From Alphaproteobacteria bacterium (GTDB taxonomy: Bacteria > Pseudomonadota > Alphaproteobacteria > TMED109): DNA of 64,000 nucleotides. Of the stretch, positions 27,711-35,864 are shown one piece after another. Both the position numbers and the translations under genes were made by a program. The notes below the pieces were generated by a model that made no database searches, was not told the DNA's origin, and saw only the letters and a program-made list of their open reading frames with translations. Location: the NCBI GenBank assembly GCA_022824395.1, contig JAJDZX010000040.1, forward strand, positions 62,001 to 126,000, read 5' to 3'. Position 1 is the stretch's first letter. Every line of letters starts with the position of its first letter.

Positions 27711-29159
27711 ATGTCGAATGCCCTCCACATGATGTCCGCCCGGGAACTCACCCGCGGATTTCGCGCGGGCCGCTTCTCTCCCGTTGAAGCGACGCAGGCG
27801 GTTCTCGACCGGATCCAGTCCCTCGACGAGACCTACAACGCGTTCTGCGTGGTCGATGCGGACAGCGCGCTGGCAGCCGCCCGAGAGTCCGAGCGGCGAT
27901 GGCGCGAAGACCGGCCGTTCGGTCCGGTCGACGGCGTGCCCACCACCGTCAAGGACCTGATCCTCGTCAAGGGATGGCCGACCCGGCGCGGGTCACGGAC
28001 CATCGAAGCCGACCAGCCCTGGGACGTCGACGCTCCGCCCGTCGCGCGCCTCCGCGAAGCCGGAGCCGTGCTCATCGGGAAGACCACGACCCCCGAGTTC
28101 GGCTGGAAGGGCGTGACCGACAGCCCCCTCACCGGCGCCACCGCCAACCCCTGGGATCCCGCCCGGACCCCGGGCGGCTCCAGCGGCGGGGCGGCGGCGG
28201 CGGCGGCCCTGGGCATGGGCACGCTGCATCTCGCCACCGACGGCGGCGGATCGATCCGCATGCCGGCGGGATTCTGCGGACTGTTCGGTCACAAGCCCAC
28301 TTTCGGCGCCGTACCAGTCCACCCGCATTCACCGGCGGGCACGCTGTGGCACCAGGGTCCGATCACGCGAACGGTAAGCGATGCCTGCCTGATGCTGGAG
28401 ATCATCTCCCAGCCGGACACCCGCGACTGGCAGGCGGTCCCGCTTGCGCACCCGGTCGCGCCCGGGACCCCGGACGATGCCGGCGTGGCCGGGCTCCGAA
28501 TCGCCTACAGCCGGTCCCTGGGCTACGCCAAGGTCGATCCGCAGGTCACCGCGCAGGTCGATGCAGCCGTGCAGTGGTTCGCCGAACGAGGCGCCATCGT
28601 CGTGGAGAAGGATCCGGGCTTCGACGATCCCATCGGCGTGATGGTGACCCTGTGGACAGTCGCGCTCGCGCTGGCCACGGACGGGCTCTCACCGGCCCAG
28701 CGGGACCTTGTCGATCCCCCGATCCTCGAGCTCGCGGAACAGGGCAGGTCCGTATCGGCGCTCGCCTATCGTCGGGCGGAACAGCAGCGCGATGCGCTCG
28801 GCCGCCATATGCGCACGTTCCACGAGCACCACGACCTCCTGATGACGCCGCAGTTGCCGCTGACGGCGTTCGAAGTGGGCCGCGAGGTCCCGAGCGGCAG
28901 CGGCATGACCCGCTGGTGGGAGTGGTCGCCCTTCACCTATCCGTTCAATCTCACGCAACAGCCGGCTGCCGCGCTTCCCTGCGGGTTCGCGACCGACGGC
29001 ATGCCGGCCGCCGTGCAGGTCGTGGCGCGGAAGTTCGACGATGAACGGATCCTGCGCGCCTGCCGTGCCTACGAGCGGGCCAATCCATTCGTCATGCCCG
29101 CCCACGTGAACGCGCACCCGCAAGATGTGGGAGCGGACGTCGCCGCGGTCCGCGCGTAA
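27711..29159 (+). CDS. Amidase-signature family amidohydrolase
   Basis: Hydrolyses an amide to acid and ammonia; 482 aa. The Ser-Ser-Lys triad is readable: Lys in TTVKDLILVKG, the cis-Ser and nucleophile in the Gly/Ser-rich TPGGSSGGAAAAAALGMG and TDGGGSIRMPAGFCGLFGHKPTFG. GatA-like length, but no gatB/gatC partners and an unrelated context point to a stand-alone amidase. ATG 27711 (MSNAL) is chosen; GTG 27699 and ATG 27729 are alternatives. It follows the molybdenum hydroxylase after a hairpin and converges on the small membrane gene. Confidence 0.9.
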   Translation: MSNALHMMSARELTRGFRAGRFSPVEATQAVLDRIQSLDETYNAFCVVDADSALAAARESERRWREDRPFGPVDGVPTTVKDLILVKGWPTRRGSRTIEADQPWDVDAPPVARLREAGAVLIGKTTTPEFGWKGVTDSPLTGATANPWDPARTPGGSSGGAAAAAALGMGTLHLATDGGGSIRMPAGFCGLFGHKPTFGAVPVHPHSPAGTLWHQGPITRTVSDACLMLEIISQPDTRDWQAVPLAHPVAPGTPDDAGVAGLRIAYSRSLGYAKVDPQVTAQVDAAVQWFAERGAIVVEKDPGFDDPIGVMVTLWTVALALATDGLSPAQRDLVDPPILELAEQGRSVSALAYRRAEQQRDALGRHMRTFHEHHDLLMTPQLPLTAFEVGREVPSGSGMTRWWEWSPFTYPFNLTQQPAAALPCGFATDGMPAAVQVVARKFDDERILRACRAYERANPFVMPAHVNAHPQDVGADVAAVRA

Positions 29160-29193
29160 CGGTCAGTCGCCGGGGCCGGCGGACCACTTCGAC

Positions 29194-29207
29194 CGGGGAC
29201 GTCCCCG
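29194..29207. repeat. 14-bp perfect palindrome between convergent genes
   Basis: CGGGGACGTCCCCG lies between the amidase stop (29159) and the stop of the leftward small membrane gene (29253). It may act as a bidirectional transcription end signal or a protein site; no T-runs are present. Confidence 0.35.
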
Positions 29208-29252
29208 ATTCGACGATTTGCCCGCGACGCCCCGCGACCGCGCCGCCGGTGC

Positions 29253-29537
29253 CTACGACCGGCTGGTCGCCAGGACGGCGAGAGCGATGATGCCGAGCAC
29301 GACCGCAACCGGGTAGAAGACGCTGCTGGCCAGGATCGGCAACACCTGGTCAAACCAGATCGTTGGATTCCCCGGGTCGGGGTCCAGCGTCCGGTCCACG
29401 AATCCCTGCAGGCCGACCAGGCTGTTGGCGTGCAGCTGTGACCAAATCCGGGCGATCGAGGGTCCGACGCCAAACAGTGCCAGGCCCAAGGCCACGGCTC
29501 CCAGGACCAGCGCGGCCCGACCGATCGTGCGCGTCAT
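29253..29537 (-). CDS. Small hypothetical membrane protein
   Basis: A 94-aa protein with an N-terminal hydrophobic helix (about 8-27), a soluble stretch (IWSQLHANSLVGLQGFVDRTLDPDPGNPTIWFDQV), and a second helix (about 65-88) ending in a short polar tail. Both ends would face the same side. ATG 29537 is used; an in-frame upstream ATG at 29591 adds only basic residues. No family recognised. The hydropathy pattern makes it credible as a real gene. Confidence 0.55.
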   Translation of the reverse strand: MTRTIGRAALVLGAVALGLALFGVGPSIARIWSQLHANSLVGLQGFVDRTLDPDPGNPTIWFDQVLPILASSVFYPVAVVLGIIALAVLATSRS

Positions 29538-29662
29538 GAGCACGGCCCCCCGTCGACGCGGATTCGCCCGATCGACTGCCTCGCCCGCCAATCTACCGGA
29601 CTCGACCGAGCCGCGCGACGCCGGCCGGCGCCCGGGTGGCCAGATGGTTCCGCGATCCCACT

Positions 29663-30346
29663 ATGATCACCTGCCAAGCGCACCTTCCCAATCATCGTCC
29701 CCACCCGTCTGTTGCCGTGCGAGCGAACACCGCCATTCCCCCCACCCTTGCCCTCGACGAGATCCAGACCCGCCTGCAGCGCGCGTTGCCTGCACGCGTC
29801 ATCCCGGCGGTCATTGGTGACGCGAAGCTGCCCGACTCCCTGCTGGAAGACCTGATCCCGGCCGCTGTCCTGGTGGGCCTGGTGGACCGCCCGGAGGGCC
29901 CGACCACCCTGCTGACCAGGCGTGCCGACGACCTTCCGAGACACCCCTCGCAGGTGAGTTTCTCGGGCGGCGTCGTCGAGCCCCAGGACGCCGACGCGGT
30001 CGCCTGCGCGCTCCGGGAAACGGAAGAAGAGATCGGGCTCGCCCGCCGCCACGTGACAGTGATCGGCCGGCTCGACACCTGCATCACCGGCACCGGCTAC
30101 TCGGTCATGCCGGTGGTCGGCCGCATCACCCCCGGCTTCACCCTGAGCCTCGCGAAGCGGGAGGTGGCGGATGCATTCGAAGTGCCGCTCGCCTACCTGC
30201 TCGACCCGGACAACCACACCGAAGGCACCCGCGCAACCACCTACGGGACGTTCCGGTTCTACGACATCCGCTGGCAGGAACACCGCATCTGGGGCGCGAC
30301 GGCGAGGATGCTGGTGAACCTGTTCGAAAGGATCCGACTGCCGTGA
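29663..30346 (+). CDS. NUDIX hydrolase, CoA pyrophosphatase type
   Basis: Cleaves CoA and CoA derivatives to 3',5'-ADP and phosphopantetheine in the NudL/NUDT7 branch; 227 aa from ATG 29663. The branch-specific LLTRRADDLPRHPSQVSFSGG precedes and overlaps the Nudix box GGVVEPQDADAVACALRETEEEIGL, in which all metal-binding Glu are present. GTG 29717 and GTG 29636 are other possible starts; there is no strong ribosome site to decide. The stop overlaps the DUF6111 gene (GTGA). Confidence 0.9.
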   Translation: MITCQAHLPNHRPHPSVAVRANTAIPPTLALDEIQTRLQRALPARVIPAVIGDAKLPDSLLEDLIPAAVLVGLVDRPEGPTTLLTRRADDLPRHPSQVSFSGGVVEPQDADAVACALRETEEEIGLARRHVTVIGRLDTCITGTGYSVMPVVGRITPGFTLSLAKREVADAFEVPLAYLLDPDNHTEGTRATTYGTFRFYDIRWQEHRIWGATARMLVNLFERIRLP

Positions 30347-30621
30347 TCCGCACTCTCCTGGTCCGCATCCTTCCGTTTCTGGTTCCCGTCATCCTGTTCG
30401 CGGTCTGGTACTACCTCGCCCGCCGGCGGGCGGGGAAGGCGGGAAAGGCCGCGCCGAGCTGGCGCGAGGCGCCGTGGGGCTGGATCGCATTGTCCGGCCT
30501 GCTGGTCCTGGGCCTCGGCCTCGCCTTCTTCCGGTTGTCCACCGGTGCGTCGCCCGAGGGGACCTACGTGCCGCCGAAATACGAGGACGGACGCATCATC
30601 CCCGGCCACGTCGAGCGGTGA
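30343..30621 (+). CDS. DUF6111-type small membrane protein
   Basis: A 92-aa inner-membrane protein with two helices (about 4-24 and 46-63) and a conserved tail containing GTYVPPKYEDGRIIPGHV, which fits the DUF6111 proteins found beside NUDIX and cca genes in alphaproteobacteria as I recall them. GTG start overlapping the NUDIX stop, and its own stop overlapping the cca start (both GTGA). Function unknown. Confidence 0.8.
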   Translation: MIRTLLVRILPFLVPVILFAVWYYLARRRAGKAGKAAPSWREAPWGWIALSGLLVLGLGLAFFRLSTGASPEGTYVPPKYEDGRIIPGHVER

Positions 30622-31907
30622 CAGCCCGCAGCCTCCAGGCGATTGGCCGGATCCCGAACCCGCCCGCCTGGCTGGACCGCCCGCTCGTCACGCAGGTGAT
30701 GGCCGCCCTCGACATGCGCGCCGCCCGACCGGGCGCGCTGTTCGTCGGCGGATGCGTCCGCGATGCCCTGCTGGCGCGGCCTCGCGACACCCTCGATATC
30801 GACGTGGCCACGGTGCACCCGCCGCCGGAGGTGCAGAAACGCCTCCGCCGGGCGGGGGTGCGGACGGCCGCGACGGGCATCGCGCACGGCACGATCACGG
30901 CGCTGCCGCCCCGCGACGAGCCCGGCTCGGTGGAGGTCACGACACTGCGCCGCGACGTCCGGACCTTCGGGCGGGGTGCCGACGTCGCCTTCTCCGAGGA
31001 CTGGATCGCGGATGCCGAGCGCCGCGACTTCACGATCAACGCGCTCTACGCCGGCCCCGACCTCCGGGTGTTCGGAGCGAGCGACCTCGGCCTCCGGGAC
31101 CTGGCGCGCGGGCACGTGCGCTTCATCGGCATGGCCGCCCACCGCATCCACGAGGACTACCTCCGAATCCTCCGGTACTTCCGCATGTTCGCCTGGTTCG
31201 GCGGGCCCACGCACGATCGCGTGAATCTGAACGCGATCGCCAAGGCGCTCCCGGGCCTGCGGCACGTGTCCGGCGAGCGGCTGCGGGCGGAACTGCTGCG
31301 GCTGCTGGCGGCCGAGCAGCCGGTGCCGGCGGTGGAGGCGATGGCCGCGACCGGCACGCTCCAGCGGGTGGTAGGCGACTGGAGCAATCCGGCATCCCCG
31401 ACGGCAAGGCGACGGCTCCGGACGCTGGACCGGCTGGTGAGTCTCGAACGCCTGCTCGGCCTCGAGGATTCCGGACGGCGGCTCTGCGCCGTGGTCGATA
31501 CCGTTCCCGGCGCCGCGGACGCCAGTGCCCGCCTGCGGCTGACCAGGGCCGAGACCCGCCGCCTCCGCAAGGCTGCGGCGGGCGGCGCGCCCGCGAAGAC
31601 CTGCCCCCAGGCCCGGCGACAGGTCTGGGAAGCCGGGGGGCGCAGCCGGGCCCTTGACGGCCTGCTCCTCGGCGCGGCGCGAACCGGCGCCCCCACCCCG
31701 GACACCGTCCGCCGGCTCGCCCGGCACATGCAGACATGGGATCCGCCGGCCTTCCCGCTCGGCGGCGACGACGTGATCGGGCTCGGGGTGCCGCCAGGCC
31801 CGAGACGCCGGGCCCTTCTCCGCGCGGTGGAGGCATGGTGGGCGGACGGCGACTTCGCGTCCGGACGGGACCGCTGCCTCGAGGAGCTCCAGCGCCGGGT
31901 TCGCTGA
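30618..31907 (+). CDS. cca: CCA tRNA nucleotidyltransferase / poly(A) polymerase family
   Basis: Adds or repairs the 3' CCA end of tRNAs; 429 aa. The class II nucleotidyltransferase head has FVGGCVRDALL (about 36-46) and the catalytic LDIDVATVHPP. The RRDFTINALY motif and the HRIHEDYLRILRYFRMFAWFG neck follow. The C-terminal half is helical and poorly conserved. GTG start overlaps the DUF6111 stop, giving a NUDIX-DUF6111-cca unit. No HD domain is visible. It converges with scpB. Confidence 0.92.
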   Translation: MTARSLQAIGRIPNPPAWLDRPLVTQVMAALDMRAARPGALFVGGCVRDALLARPRDTLDIDVATVHPPPEVQKRLRRAGVRTAATGIAHGTITALPPRDEPGSVEVTTLRRDVRTFGRGADVAFSEDWIADAERRDFTINALYAGPDLRVFGASDLGLRDLARGHVRFIGMAAHRIHEDYLRILRYFRMFAWFGGPTHDRVNLNAIAKALPGLRHVSGERLRAELLRLLAAEQPVPAVEAMAATGTLQRVVGDWSNPASPTARRRLRTLDRLVSLERLLGLEDSGRRLCAVVDTVPGAADASARLRLTRAETRRLRKAAAGGAPAKTCPQARRQVWEAGGRSRALDGLLLGAARTGAPTPDTVRRLARHMQTWDPPAFPLGGDDVIGLGVPPGPRRRALLRAVEAWWADGDFASGRDRCLEELQRRVR

Positions 31908-31940
31908 CCGGTCCCCGGCGGGACCCACCGGAGCGGCGGT

Positions 31941-31956
31941 GCGGCCGTCAGGCCGC
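31941..31956. terminator. Hairpin between convergent cca and scpB
   Basis: GCGGCC-GTCA-GGCCGC, a 6-bp stem with a 4-nt loop, in the 75-bp gap between the two stops. Placed to end transcription from either side; no clear T-run. Confidence 0.4.
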
Positions 31957-31982
31957 GTCGCGCAACCCTGTCTTGCCGGCGG

Positions 31983-32720
31983 CTAGGCGGTGTTCTTCCA
32001 TGCCTCCACGGCGGCCTCCTCCGGTTCACCGGGCAGGGCCACGGGGGAATCCGGGGCCGGAGACAGCAGGCCCGCCTTGCGGAGATCGCGGAGCCCCGGC
32101 AGGTCGTTGCGGGATTCGAGGCCGAAGTGGTCCAGAAACGCCGCGGTCGTCTGCCATGTCGTCGGGCGGCCGGGCACCTGTTTCCGGCCCCGCGGCTCGA
32201 TCCAGCCTTCCTCGAACAGAATGTCCAGGGTGCCGGGGCTGACGGTCACGCCGCGGATTTCCTCGATCTCGGCCCGCGTGACGGGAGCGTGATAGGCGAC
32301 GATCGCGAGCGTCTCCAGTCCGGCACGGGAGAGCTTCCGCCGCCGGACCTTTTCCACGGTCAGCCGGTCGGCGACATCGCTCGCAGTCCGGAACGCCCAG
32401 GCGTTCCCGACCTTGGCGAGCTCCACGCCACGGCCCTTGTAGTGCTCGCGCAGGCGCGTCAGCACCTCCGACACCGCGGTGTCTGCCGGCAGCACGCGGG
32501 CGATCTCGCTCGTTCGGACCGGGGACGCGCTGGCGAAGAGCAGCGCCTCCGTGACACGGCACGCGTCGAACATCGCCGGATCGGTCGCCCGCGCATCCGT
32601 CGCCTCGGCGCTCACAGCGGGGCCGGTCATGGCCGGCACGACCGACCCGGACACCTCGGCAACGGTGCTTGGCTCGCTCGTCCCCCCTCGGGCCAGAATA
32701 TCCACGGATTCATGCGGCAT
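31983..32720 (-). CDS. scpB: Segregation and condensation protein B
   Basis: Winged-helix kleisin partner of the SMC-ScpAB condensin, 245 aa. The core has VTEALLFASASPVRTSEIARVLP, the signature AGLETLAIVAYHAPVTRAEIEEIRGV and GWIEPRGRKQVPGRPTTWQTTAAFLDHFGL. An unusual 45-residue N-terminal Ser/Thr/Ala-rich tail and a C-terminal acidic tail flank it. ATG 32720 lies inside scpA (11-bp overlap). Last of six overlapping genes starting at argS. Confidence 0.95.
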   Translation of the reverse strand: MPHESVDILARGGTSEPSTVAEVSGSVVPAMTGPAVSAEATDARATDPAMFDACRVTEALLFASASPVRTSEIARVLPADTAVSEVLTRLREHYKGRGVELAKVGNAWAFRTASDVADRLTVEKVRRRKLSRAGLETLAIVAYHAPVTRAEIEEIRGVTVSPGTLDILFEEGWIEPRGRKQVPGRPTTWQTTAAFLDHFGLESRNDLPGLRDLRKAGLLSPAPDSPVALPGEPEEAAVEAWKNTA

Positions 32721-33513
32721 GGGTTGAATCTCCGTTGGAGCTCGAGCGCGAACGCACCAGGACCGGGCCAAACGGCCGCGACTGCCGCATGTCCAGTTCA
32801 CCCCCTCGCACCAGCTCGAGGCTTGCCACAAAGACGGATGCATAGGCCGACCGACGAAACGCCGACGGGTCGTCCCGGGGCAGGAAGCCGGCGAGCGTTG
32901 CCCATTCCTGCAGGCCGGAGAGCCGGTTTCGGATCCAGCCGGTCGCGGTCTTGACCGAATAGAGGCGCTTCGGCCGAACCGCGAGCGCCGGCGGCTGACG
33001 GCGGCGGCAAATGCCGGCATAGGCCAGGATCAGGTCGTGGAAGGTCGCGTCGACCGTGGTCGACACCTTCTCGGCGGGCGGTTGCGCCTCGCCGCGGGCA
33101 TGGCGGTCGCGCCCGAGCAGCGGCCGGCGAAACAGCAGCTCGCCGTGGCGGCGCATCGCATCCAGGCGGACCATGCGAAACCGCAGCGCCTCCGCCAGCT
33201 CCTCGCCGGTCAACTGCTCTTCATCGGACTCGGGAAGCAGCAGGCGCGACTTCATGTAGGCGAGCCACGCCGCCGTCACCAGGTGGGCGGCGGCGACCTC
33301 GAGATTGAGGCGGCGCGCGCCATCGACGAACGCGAGGTACTGCTCCGCCAGCTCCAGCATCGAGATTTCGGCCAGATCCACCTTCTGCCGGCGCGCGAGC
33401 GTGAGCAGCAGGTCGATCGGCCCCTCGTACGCGCCCAGCGACAGGAAGAACGCGTCCGGAGCCGGCCGCCGCTGCGGCTGATCTTCTTCGAACTCGGGAA
33501 CGGGAGCGATCAC
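32710..33513 (-). CDS. scpA: Segregation and condensation protein A
   Basis: Kleisin subunit of SMC-ScpAB, 267 aa. The N-terminal SMC-neck-binding segment reads YEGPIDLLLTLARRQKVDLAEISMLELAEQYLAFV, then AAHLVTAAWLAYMKSRLLLP. The C-terminal winged helix is the divergent RSAYASVFVASLELVRGGELDMRQSRPFGPV. GTG 33513 overlaps the M50 protease stop by 4 bp; the stop lies 11 bp inside scpB. Confidence 0.95.
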   Translation of the reverse strand: MIAPVPEFEEDQPQRRPAPDAFFLSLGAYEGPIDLLLTLARRQKVDLAEISMLELAEQYLAFVDGARRLNLEVAAAHLVTAAWLAYMKSRLLLPESDEEQLTGEELAEALRFRMVRLDAMRRHGELLFRRPLLGRDRHARGEAQPPAEKVSTTVDATFHDLILAYAGICRRRQPPALAVRPKRLYSVKTATGWIRNRLSGLQEWATLAGFLPRDDPSAFRRSAYASVFVASLELVRGGELDMRQSRPFGPVLVRSRSSSNGDSTHAA

Positions 33514-34196
33514 GAAAGCCCCACCATGCGAACGATGATGGATACCACATATTGGGCCGGCTCGCCAAGAATCCAACGAAATATGGGGAGTTCCGCCCCC
33601 AGCGCCGACGCGGCCAGCGGCAGGGCCACGAGGCCCCCCAGCAGCACCGGAAACCCGTAGCGTTCCGTGCCGGCCCAGCGACGCGCCCACCCGGGCGGCA
33701 ACGCGGCGTAGAGCACGCGCCCGCCGTCGAGCGGCAACAGCGGGAGCAGGTTGAGCAGGGCGAGCAGCACGTTGATCCACAGCGCGTTCACCAGGTTGTC
33801 GGCGACCCACCGGCCTCCGACGGGCACGCTCGGGACCAGGTGCAGGAGGAGCGCCGCCAGTAGTGCCAGCGCGAGATTCATGGCAGGCCCCGCCAGCGCC
33901 ACCGCCGCGATCCCGATCCGCCTCGGGTTCAGGCGGAAGAACCGCACGGGCACGGGTTTCGCGTAGCCGAACACCAGCGGTGAAATCAGCAGGAGCACGA
34001 GCGGCAGCAGGACCGTCCCGACCGGATCGACGTGGCGCAGGGGGTTGAGACTGACGCGCCCCGCCCGACGCGCCGTGTCGTCGCCGAACTGCTCCGCGAC
34101 ATAGCCGTGCGCCGCCTCGTGCAGCGTAATCGCCGTCAGGGCCGGCAGCGCCCACACCGAAACCGTGTAGGCAATGGCGCCGGCCTGATCAAGCAT
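33510..34196 (-). CDS. Site-2-protease family (M50) membrane metalloprotease
   Basis: Intramembrane zinc protease, 228 aa with about five helices. The zinc-binding HEXXH is TLHEAAHGYVAEQFGDDTARRAGRVSLNP (near residues 24-28), and the third ligand Asp is in LLPLDGGRVLY. This minimal form has no PDZ or CBS domain. ATG 34196 overlaps the nagZ stop by 8 bp and its stop overlaps scpA by 4 bp. Substrate unknown; candidate roles are anti-sigma factor or signal peptide cleavage. Confidence 0.9.
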   Translation of the reverse strand: MLDQAGAIAYTVSVWALPALTAITLHEAAHGYVAEQFGDDTARRAGRVSLNPLRHVDPVGTVLLPLVLLLISPLVFGYAKPVPVRFFRLNPRRIGIAAVALAGPAMNLALALLAALLLHLVPSVPVGGRWVADNLVNALWINVLLALLNLLPLLPLDGGRVLYAALPPGWARRWAGTERYGFPVLLGGLVALPLAASALGAELPIFRWILGEPAQYVVSIIVRMVGLS

Positions 34197-35202
34197 GCGG
34201 CAGCAACCCGCGCAGGGTCTCGAAGTCGAGGCCCCGCGTCCGCTCCGGCGCCCGGCGCGCCGCAAGCCATGCCAGCGCCGTGCGCCAGCGGGCGGAAGCC
34301 TCGTCGCTCATGGGGGGCAGTGACCGGGCCACGGCCGCCATCTCGTCAAGCCGGCCGTTGCAGTGGAGAACGACGTCGCACCCGGCAGCGAGGGCGGCGC
34401 CGGCCCGCTGCTCCACGGGACCGGTCAACGCGCCCATGCAAAGGTCGTCGGAGATCAGCATGCCTTCGAACCCGATGCGCCGGCGCACGACTTCCTGGAT
34501 CCCGGTGCGCGACACCGTCATGGGGAGGTCGGTATCGAAGGCCGCGTAGACCACGTGGGCCGTCATTGCGACCGGCGCGTCCCGAAGTGCCCGGAACGGC
34601 ATGAAGTCGGTGGCGTCGAGAACCGCTGCCGGGGCCTCCACGACCGGCAGCCGATCATGGCTGTCGGCCGCGGCGCGGCCGTGCCCGGGGATGTGCTTGA
34701 CCACCGGGAGGACTCCCGCGCGGCCGAGCCCGTCGACGGCCGCCCGACCCAGCGTCGCCACGACGTCGGGGTCGGCGGCGAACGCCCGGTCGCCGATGAC
34801 GGCATGCCCTCCCTCGACCAGCAGGTCGAGGACCGGCGCGCAGTTCACGTCGATGTCCATGTGTGCGAGGTCGCGGCCCAGCAGGGCGTGCCCGGTCCGG
34901 ACCGCGTCAGCCGACCGCGCGAGGTTGCGCATCGCCAGCTCCCCGTACGCTCCGGCCGGGGGATAGGCCGGCACATGCGGTGGGCCCAGCCGCTGCACGC
35001 GGCCGCCTTCCTGGTCAATCAGGACCGGCGCGTCCGATCCGACCGCCTCCCGGAGCGCGCCGACGAGCCCCGCGGTCTGCGCCGGCGTGTCGAGGTTTCG
35101 GGCGAACAGGATGAAACCGAAGGGACGGGCTTCCGCGATGAAGGCCTGCTCTTCGGCGCGCAGCTCCGTTCCGGCGATCCCGAAAATGACCGGGGGCGTC
35201 AC
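34189..35202 (-). CDS. nagZ: Beta-N-acetylhexosaminidase NagZ
   Basis: Cytoplasmic family 3 glycosidase that removes N-acetylglucosamine from recycled muropeptides, 337 aa. Diagnostic motifs are LIDQEGGRVQRL, the catalytic His/Asp loop KHIPGHGRAAADSHDRLP, and the nucleophile Asp in LISDDLCMGAL. GTG at 35202 overlaps the SPOR gene stop (GTGA). Confidence 0.95.
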   Translation of the reverse strand: MTPPVIFGIAGTELRAEEQAFIAEARPFGFILFARNLDTPAQTAGLVGALREAVGSDAPVLIDQEGGRVQRLGPPHVPAYPPAGAYGELAMRNLARSADAVRTGHALLGRDLAHMDIDVNCAPVLDLLVEGGHAVIGDRAFAADPDVVATLGRAAVDGLGRAGVLPVVKHIPGHGRAAADSHDRLPVVEAPAAVLDATDFMPFRALRDAPVAMTAHVVYAAFDTDLPMTVSRTGIQEVVRRRIGFEGMLISDDLCMGALTGPVEQRAGAALAAGCDVVLHCNGRLDEMAAVARSLPPMSDEASARWRTALAWLAARRAPERTRGLDFETLRGLLPHA

Positions 35203-35864
35203 TGCCCCTTGGCAACGAAACAGGGCACGCCCCGTTTCTCCAGCACGTTGCAGACCTCGCCCGCGGCCTTCCGGGTCTCGAAGGGACCGGCCTGCAGGCG
35301 CTGCACCCGCTCCTGTTCCGACACCTTGAACTCCCTGACCCGAAAATCGAGGATGCCGAACACGTCGGGATGGGCGGCCAGCAGGCGCTGGGCCTCGACC
35401 ACGGCGCGGTCGCGCGACCGGATCGCCAGGAGCTGAATGGACGCCTTCCAGGCGCTGCGCGGATGGCGCGGTTCCGGGAGTTCCGGCGGTTCCTCGACGG
35501 GCGCCGCGCTGTCTGCCGTTTCGGCCGGCTCCGGGACTGCATCCGGCTCCGGTTCGGTTTCGGGAACGGGCGGCTCGGCGTGCGGCCGGGCCATCGGTTC
35601 CTCGAAGCTCGGCAGCAATCGCTCCGGGCCGGTTTCGGGTTCCGTGGCGGCGCCCTCGAGCAGCGCACTGCCACGGGTGTCGGCCTGGTACCCGCCCGGG
35701 TCCTCCGGGCGCTGGCGGATCGGCTCCGGCAGCGGCTCCACCACCGGAACGGCGTCGACGGCCTGGCTGGGCGTTCCGAAGTAACCCTCGAAATACATCC
35801 AGGCCCCGATGCCAAATCCGCCGACGACCACGGCGGCAGCCACAAGTCCGGTTACCCGGCTCAT
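35199..35864 (-). CDS. SPOR-domain cell-envelope protein
   Basis: A 221-aa membrane-anchored protein. One N-terminal helix (about 5-25) is followed by a long periplasmic Pro/Glu-rich linker (30-135). The C-terminal SPOR-type domain starts at ASIQLLAIRSRDRAVVEAQRLLAAHPDVF and ends VQRLQAGPFETRKAAGEVCNVLEKRGVPCFVAKG. SPOR domains bind glycan strands stripped of stem peptides, usually at the division septum. Overlaps argS (ATGA) and nagZ (GTGA). Two Cys in the domain may form a disulfide. Confidence 0.9.
   Translation of the reverse strand: MSRVTGLVAAAVVVGGFGIGAWMYFEGYFGTPSQAVDAVPVVEPLPEPIRQRPEDPGGYQADTRGSALLEGAATEPETGPERLLPSFEEPMARPHAEPPVPETEPEPDAVPEPAETADSAAPVEEPPELPEPRHPRSAWKASIQLLAIRSRDRAVVEAQRLLAAHPDVFGILDFRVREFKVSEQERVQRLQAGPFETRKAAGEVCNVLEKRGVPCFVAKGQ

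Noticed and set aside
31983-34155. Possible fusion of scpA with upstream sequence, since the frame stays open to 34155
   Set aside because: The upstream part is a shadow of the M50 protease gene; GTG 33513 starts exactly where ScpA homology begins.
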